A stretch of DNA of 18,174 nucleotides. It comes from Methanobacteriota archaeon. Its GTDB lineage: Archaea; Hydrothermarchaeota; Hydrothermarchaeia; Hydrothermarchaeales; JAADFM01. Of this stretch, positions 14,807 through 18,174 are shown in pieces. The first letter of the stretch is position 1; each line of letters starts with the position of its first letter. The notes below the pieces were generated by a model. The model saw only the letters and a list, made by a program, of their open reading frames with translations. It ran no database searches and had not been told where the DNA came from. The DNA lies in NCBI GenBank assembly GCA_013152845.1, contig JAADFM010000007.1, forward strand, positions 1 through 18,174, written 5' to 3'. Position numbers and translations under genes: made by a program.

Positions 14807-14896
14807 ACCTCCGAAGTGCGCATCCTCTCTAGGCCCGGCCTCCCTACCCACAGACTGGTCACGGCAATAGAGGATTCGCATCTCATTTTTAAAAAC
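14807..14896 (-). promoter_or_regulatory. purA-pyrG promoter and ribosome binding site
   Basis: On the minus strand a TATA-like GTTTTTAAAAATG (14884-14896) predicts a transcript start near 14860 and a leader of about 60 nt. GGAGGT (14807-14812) lies 7 nt before the TTG start at 14799 and supports that start. The rest of 14800-15000 is AT-rich and serves the divergent HNH gene. Confidence 0.55.
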
Positions 14897-14970
14897 AGTA
14901 TCCATGAATTGATTTAATGGTTTATATAGATTGTGTTTGGGCGTACGTATCGGTTTTAAAAAAGGCGAAG

Positions 14971-14979
14971 TATTTATAT
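14971..14979 (+). promoter_or_regulatory. TATA box of the HNH nuclease gene
   Basis: TATTTATAT is 22-30 bp before the GTG at 15001. Further AT-rich boxes at 14921-14929 (TTTATATAG) and 14954-14963 make this divergent region AT-rich compared with its neighbours; which is used cannot be told from sequence. Confidence 0.4.
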
Positions 14980-15000
14980 CATCAACTGCTGACATAGGGT

Positions 15001-15897
15001 GTGGGAGAAGAGGTGATGAATCTCGAAAATTTGCTTGGTGGGAAAGACAATTTTTATATTATGCATCTGAGCTACGGGGGAGAGGAAAAGGACAGGCTTT
15101 GGAAATATGCCCAGCGAAATAGCATAATCGGCCTTTCTCACCATCAGGTGGTTACTGATCATTGGATGAAATTGCGGAAAAAAGTGAAAAATGAACTGTC
15201 CAACGTTTGGATAAAACAGTTTGATATGTTCTGCGATACGTTTGGGGATGGCATAAAGCGTGGTGACATAGTAGTTATACTTGAAGGGTGGTATTACTTA
15301 CTTGGAATTGCAAAAGTATCTGACAATCAACCTAGATATATTCAAGACTTTATCCTTACGGATGAATTTTTCGACCATGTGAGAGAAGTAGAGTGGCTTG
15401 TGAAATATGATTATGATAAACGCCAAAGGCTCCAGATGCCAATTTCAGGATTTAATAGGACATTGGCTAAAGTTAGAGAGGGCACTGTCTGGTGGGACGC
15501 CCTAATAACTCTGGAATTATCTCGATGGAACCGACTTCCTAAAAATGAAAAAAGTAAACGGATTGAAAAAGAGAATAGACGTGAAGTAAAAGAAGGGGAG
15601 CAGTATAGAACTGAAGTAAAATTTCGAAAGAGACATAGGGGTTTAATTGAAGAAAAGAAAGAAAATTCGGATTACCGCTGCGAAGTATGTGAGATGAAAT
15701 TTGAGGAGGTCTATGGTGATATCGGGCGTGATTACATAATAGCACACCATAAAGAACCCATTGGCAGTAGAAAGAAAGCATCAAATACAACCCTAGACGA
15801 TATTGCGCTGGTCTGCGCAAACTGTCACGCAATGTTGCATCGTAGAGAACGTCTGATGAGCATCAGTGAACTTCGCCGTAGAATCCGAAAGAAATGA
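15001..15897 (+). CDS. HNH endonuclease with EVE/PUA-like N-terminal domain (putative modification-dependent restriction enzyme)
   Basis: The 298-residue protein has two parts. Residues about 17-135 resemble EVE/PUA-like base-reading domains: YIMHLSYGGEEKDRLW, then IKRGDIVVILEGWYYLLGIAKVSD (86-108) and DHVREVEWL (125-133), the 'GD-V, GI-V, R-V-W' pattern seen ahead of nucleases in type IV restriction enzymes. A charged linker (180-222) leads to a McrA-like HNH domain: Cys227-x2-Cys230, IIAHHKEP with His249 and His250, and LVCANCHAMLH with Cys272, Asn274, Cys275, His276 and His280. It likely cuts DNA with modified bases. No methyltransferase is adjacent. The gene is visibly AT-rich compared with purA and glmS, suggesting transfer. 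GTG 15001 or ATG 15016 could start it; AGGTG abuts the ATG too closely to act as its binding site. A glmS 3'-end remnant begins 8 nt after its stop. Confidence 0.8.
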   Translation: MGEEVMNLENLLGGKDNFYIMHLSYGGEEKDRLWKYAQRNSIIGLSHHQVVTDHWMKLRKKVKNELSNVWIKQFDMFCDTFGDGIKRGDIVVILEGWYYLLGIAKVSDNQPRYIQDFILTDEFFDHVREVEWLVKYDYDKRQRLQMPISGFNRTLAKVREGTVWWDALITLELSRWNRLPKNEKSKRIEKENRREVKEGEQYRTEVKFRKRHRGLIEEKKENSDYRCEVCEMKFEEVYGDIGRDYIIAHHKEPIGSRKKASNTTLDDIALVCANCHAMLHRRERLMSISELRRRIRKK

Positions 15898-15905
15898 ATT
15901 ATTCT

Positions 15906-15946
15906 ACTCCACCGTCACGCTTTGCCAACGCCCTGGGCTTGTCCAC
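15906..15946 (-). repeat. glmS 3'-end remnant
   Basis: Bases 15924-15946 are identical over 23 bp to 16728-16750 in glmS, and 15906-15918 match 16708-16720. The few bases between differ and are two shorter, which breaks the reading frame. It corresponds to the last codons of GlmS (VDKPRALAKSVTVE). The likeness continues a few bases past the glmS stop. It lies directly behind the stop of the winged-helix gene (15949) on the same strand. Confidence 0.8.
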
Positions 15947-15948
15947 AT

Positions 15949-16299
15949 TCAAGCTTTTTCTTCTGCGGCCTTTCTAGGTACAGCCAATCTTTCTTCAGCC
16001 AGTTCTTTGTCAGCAATCTTCAGGGACCTGTATTTGGTCAACTCCCAGTCAAACTCCAGCAGTTTTTTGACAACAGGATTATCCAGATTGAGGGCATACT
16101 GAACGGCGTTGGCAATCTTCCGCACCGGTTTGATGAATTCGTTTTCCTCTAAAACCTTCCAGTTTCTCGTGACGGTCATCCTATTCAATCCTATGTACCT
16201 TGCCACTTCGTTCTTGTTGTAGTCGTAGTTCTTGTGGTCAATGAAGAAGTCCAGAATCTTCGCCACCGTATTGTCGGGGAATATATTTTCTAATGTCAT
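15949..16299 (-). CDS. Winged helix-turn-helix transcriptional regulator
   Basis: A 116-residue protein with a clear wHTH: VAKILDFFIDHKNYDYNKNEVARYIGLNRMTVTRNWKVLEENEFI (about residues 12-56) gives helix 1, the helix-turn-helix with recognition helix LNRMTVTRNWKVLEE, and the wing KPVRKIANAVQYALN. The tail NPVVKKLLEFDWELTKYRSLKI is typical of small archaeal and viral regulators, followed by a charged C-terminus. AGAGGGCGAT precedes the ATG at 16299. Tandem 12-bp repeats in its own upstream region suggest autoregulation. It is divergent from the small gene at 16448, and the two form one accessory unit between the glmS 3' end and its remnant. Confidence 0.8.
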   Translation of the reverse strand: MTLENIFPDNTVAKILDFFIDHKNYDYNKNEVARYIGLNRMTVTRNWKVLEENEFIKPVRKIANAVQYALNLDNPVVKKLLEFDWELTKYRSLKIADKELAEERLAVPRKAAEEKA

Positions 16300-16332
16300 T
16301 CTATCGCCCTCTTTGTTGAAATGGTATATATT

Positions 16333-16368
16333 AAAGTATATCTCAAAGTATATCTCAAAGTCATATAT
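16333..16368. repeat. Tandem 12-bp repeats, putative operator
   Basis: AAAGTATATCTC occurs at 16333-16344 and again, without a gap, at 16345-16356; a degenerate third copy AAAGTCATATAT follows at 16357-16368. They lie between two divergent genes, 34 bp upstream of the winged-helix regulator ATG, overlapping its TATA-like sequence. A 12-bp period is close to one helical turn, so a protein could bind the copies on nearly the same face. Confidence 0.55.
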
Positions 16369-16413
16369 AAAGTTTATGCCGATTCGCTCATGCTTATCTA
16401 TAAAATAAGAAGA

Positions 16414-16423
16414 TTTATATATT
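16414..16423 (+). promoter_or_regulatory. TATA box of the 82-residue protein gene
   Basis: TTTATATATT about 25-34 bp before ATG 16448, with no Shine-Dalgarno sequence between, fits a leaderless transcript. Confidence 0.5.
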
Positions 16424-16447
16424 TCAATTAGCTAATGAGTATAATAT

Positions 16448-16696
16448 ATGTTGATATGTGAGATCGAGATCCTAAAGCGAATGCTCCGCAGGGAGATGAT
16501 CGGGAAGGCTGATAAATACGAAAAGGCGGTTCTTTCTGGATTTCCTCGTTACAGGTACAAGGAGTACCAGAAGGCTTTAGGGGCTTTGGTCAGGAAGGGG
16601 TATGTAATATCTAGACCCAAGCCCCATGGCACAAAATATGCCCTCGATCCAAGAAGAGTCAGAGAAATAATTGAAGTCATTGAAAACCTGAAGTAG
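16448..16696 (+). CDS. Small basic winged-helix-like protein, function unknown
   Basis: An 82-residue basic protein: helix IEILKRMLRREMIGKADKYEKAVLS, then FPRYRYKEYQKALGALVRKGYVISRPKPHGTKYALDPRRVREIIEVIENL. The pattern 'helix, helix, LVRKGYVISRPK...KYALDP' is that of a winged-helix DNA-binding domain with a two-strand wing. I do not recognise a named family. It ends 9 nt before the convergent glmS stop and is divergent from the winged-helix regulator; both may act on the same AT-rich control region. Confidence 0.65.
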   Translation: MLICEIEILKRMLRREMIGKADKYEKAVLSGFPRYRYKEYQKALGALVRKGYVISRPKPHGTKYALDPRRVREIIEVIENLK

Positions 16697-16705
16697 TCGT
16701 TGTTC

Positions 16706-18174
16706 TCACTCCACCGTCACACTCTTGGCCAACGCCCTGGGCTTGTCCACGTTGCGGCCCAGCTGCACGGCGGTATGGTAGGCCAGGAGCTGGTATGCCG
16801 GCGCAAAGACCAGGGGTGAGAGGACCTCGCTGCACTCCGGGACCACGATGCAGGCATCGCACTGCTCCACTGGTTTGCCCGACGTGATGCCTATGACCAC
16901 CCCGCCCCTTGCTTTTACCTCCTGGATGTTGCTCTGGATCTTCAGGCGGTTCTCCCCCGAGGCCGGGACCATGGCCACCGTGACCATATCGTCGTCGATT
17001 AAGGAGATGGTCCCGTGCTTCAACAGGCCGCCGCTCATGCCCTCGGCGTGGCGGTAGGTAATCTCCTTGAACTTCAGGGCCCCCTCCAGTGCCGAGGGGT
17101 TGTTTATCCCCTTGCCGATGTAGAGGTAGTTGCCCACGTTGCAGTACCTCTCGGCTACTCCTTGAATCTCCCTGTTGAGTTCGAGGACCTCTCCGATGAG
17201 CTCCGGGACCCGCTCCAGTTCCCGCTCCAGCTCAGCGTGCCCCTTTCCCTGGAGCCGGGCCAGGGCCAGGGCGGTGCGCAGGAGGATGACAAGCTGGCTG
17301 GTGAAGGTCTTGGTTGCGCATACCGATATCTCGATGCCCGAGCCCTGGAGGACCGCATGGTCGGCACTCCTTGTGGCGGTGGAACCCACCACGTTGACGA
17401 TGGTGGCCACCTTCGCCCCTTTTCGCCTGGCATGGCGCAGGGAGGCCAGGGTGTCGTAGGTCTCACCGGACTGTGTGATGCCTATGACAAGTGTCTCCCC
17501 GTCGATGACGCCCACCTCGGCCATCTCCGAGGAATCCACGGCGGTGGCAGGCGTCGAGCAGAGTTTTGCGAACCAGTACTCCGCGGTCTTTGCCGCATGG
17601 AGGCTTGTGCCGGCGGCCGAGAGGTAGACCCGTCCGGCGTCCCCTATCATCTCTGCCAGGCGGCGGATGTCCTCGGGGTAGACGTTCAGCGCCTCGGTGA
17701 CGGTGCGGGGCTGCTCGAAGATCTCCTTGAGCATGAAATGGGGGTACCCCTCCTTCTCCGCTGTCTCCAGGTCCCAGTCCACCTCCACCACATCCTTTTC
17801 CACCACCGACCCGTCCCCGAGGTTGAAGACCTGGTAGCCGTCCCTGGTGATGACCGCCCCCTCACCGTCGTCCAGCGGGACGACCTTCTTGGTGTGCTCC
17901 AGGAAGGGGGCCACGTCAGAGCCCGCGAACATCTCCCCGTCTCCGATTCCCAGCATGAGGGGGCTCTCGTGCCTTGCGGCCAGGATCATGTCCGGCTCCT
18001 TCTGGGATACCACAAGGAGGGCGTAGCTGCCGTCCACCTCCCTGAGGGCCTTGATGAGGGCGGATTTCAGGTCCCCTTCGTAGGCCTCCTCCAGGAGGTG
18101 CACGAGGCACTCGGTATCGGTCTCGGAGACGAAGACGTGGCCCTTCGACTCGAGTTTCTCCCTGAGTTCCTGGT
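16706..18174 (-). CDS. glmS: Glutamine-fructose-6-phosphate aminotransferase (isomerizing), 5' end beyond window
   Basis: GlmS makes glucosamine-6-phosphate, the entry to UDP-GlcNAc. The window holds the last 488 codons; the reading frame is open to the edge and no start is seen. The glutaminase-domain part shows the SETDTECLVHLLEE block near the edge and DGSYALLVV and ILAARHESPLMLGIG; the N-terminal Cys lies outside. Two SIS sugar-isomerase domains follow: YLSAAGTSLHAA and ITQSGETYDTLASLRHARRKGA in the first, YIGKGINNPSALEGALKFKEITYRHAEG in the second, ending KPRALAKSVTVE. The product could feed the GlcNAc-type glycan genes at 5294-7952. The last codons are duplicated at 15906-15946 with accessory genes in between. 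Confidence 0.97.
   Translation of the reverse strand, partial: QELREKLESKGHVFVSETDTECLVHLLEEAYEGDLKSALIKALREVDGSYALLVVSQKEPDMILAARHESPLMLGIGDGEMFAGSDVAPFLEHTKKVVPLDDGEGAVITRDGYQVFNLGDGSVVEKDVVEVDWDLETAEKEGYPHFMLKEIFEQPRTVTEALNVYPEDIRRLAEMIGDAGRVYLSAAGTSLHAAKTAEYWFAKLCSTPATAVDSSEMAEVGVIDGETLVIGITQSGETYDTLASLRHARRKGAKVATIVNVVGSTATRSADHAVLQGSGIEISVCATKTFTSQLVILLRTALALARLQGKGHAELERELERVPELIGEVLELNREIQGVAERYCNVGNYLYIGKGINNPSALEGALKFKEITYRHAEGMSGGLLKHGTISLIDDDMVTVAMVPASGENRLKIQSNIQEVKARGGVVIGITSGKPVEQCDACIVVPECSEVLSPLVFAPAYQLLAYHTAVQLGRNVDKPRALAKSVTVE
16708..16750 (-). repeat. glmS 3'-end repeat (in the intact gene)
   Basis: Reference copy of the repeat whose decayed partner is 15906-15946, same orientation, about 0.8 kb apart. 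It covers the last 14 codons of glmS and the first bases of its stop. In bacteria this part of glmS is the Tn7 recognition site, but Tn7 leaves only a 5-bp duplication, so this is not a Tn7 footprint. Confidence 0.8.

Noticed and set aside
14020..14995. Upstream part of the minus-strand open frame that also contains the purA C-terminus
   Set aside because: Its translation before 14020 is low-complexity, Gly/Arg/His-rich, and lies out of frame over the conserved PurA N-terminal domain; only the part after the frameshift is real.
16333..16368. Short tandem repeats as a CRISPR array or plasmid-type iteron set
   Set aside because: Units are only 12 bp with no spacers, fewer than three good copies, and no cas or replication gene is near; a promoter operator is the simpler reading.
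16706..16750. Tn7-like insertion at the glmS end
   Set aside because: No Tn7 ends, no tns genes and the duplication is about 40 bp instead of 5 bp.
1..18174. tRNA, rRNA or riboswitch genes
   Set aside because: No cloverleaf, GGTTCRAATCC-type arm, rRNA core sequence or long structured leader was seen; a covariance-model scan was not possible.

Overview
The window looks like chromosomal DNA from an uncultivated, fairly GC-rich archaeon, probably a euryarchaeote. The support is archaeal gene forms (a separate GMP synthase ATP-pyrophosphatase subunit, RibL-type FAD synthase, short archaeal-type PurA, an archaeal ZPR1-like zinc protein, a stand-alone Lrp/AsnC ligand domain), TATA boxes about 25-30 bp ahead of several apparently leaderless starts, and GGAGGTGA-type ribosome binding sites elsewhere. 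The phylum cannot be fixed from this window. No tRNA, rRNA, CRISPR array, transposase or integrase was seen, and no gene-free stretch exceeds about 200 bases.

Layout. (1) Positions 1-3670 are a sulfite-reduction block: dsrA-dsrB on the + strand, divergent from a 183-residue protein of unknown function and a truncated-by-window glutamyl-tRNA-reductase-like gene (tetrapyrrole/siroheme family). A hairpin plus T-tract closes dsrAB. (2) 3677-5202 (minus): guaAb-ribL, purine and FAD synthesis. (3) 5294-7952 (plus): a three-gene overlapping cell-envelope cluster (flippase/LPG-synthase-TM-like membrane protein, GT4 glycosyltransferase, NodB-type deacetylase). (4) 7904-10078: an APC permease, a ZPR1-like protein and an Lrp-type RAM domain protein. 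(5) 10096-12233: an accessory strip beside the 3' end of pyrG, holding an AAA/DUF4143 ATPase and a DUF4258/YgiT toxin-antitoxin pair, each set off by a short duplicated piece of the pyrG 3' end. (6) 12186-14799 (minus): purA-pyrG operon, with purA carrying a one-base frameshift. (7) 15001-16696: a second accessory strip with an AT-rich HNH endonuclease, a winged-helix regulator and a small wHTH-like protein; a decayed duplicate of the glmS 3' end lies inside it. (8) 16706-18174 (minus): glmS, N-terminus beyond the window.

The most striking observation is the repeated signature at two unrelated housekeeping loci: accessory genes (defence, toxin-antitoxin, regulator) lie between the intact 3' end of a glutamine-amidotransferase gene (pyrG, glmS) and one or more displaced copies of that same 3' end. 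This is the footprint expected of elements that integrate in the 3' end of a protein gene and replace the end they displace, though no recombinase is visible here. Secondary leads are the HemA-like protein that lacks the catalytic cysteine next to dsrAB, a DsrB with a complete siroheme-cluster cysteine motif, an apparent winged-helix/RibL fusion, and a putative modification-sensing HNH nuclease.
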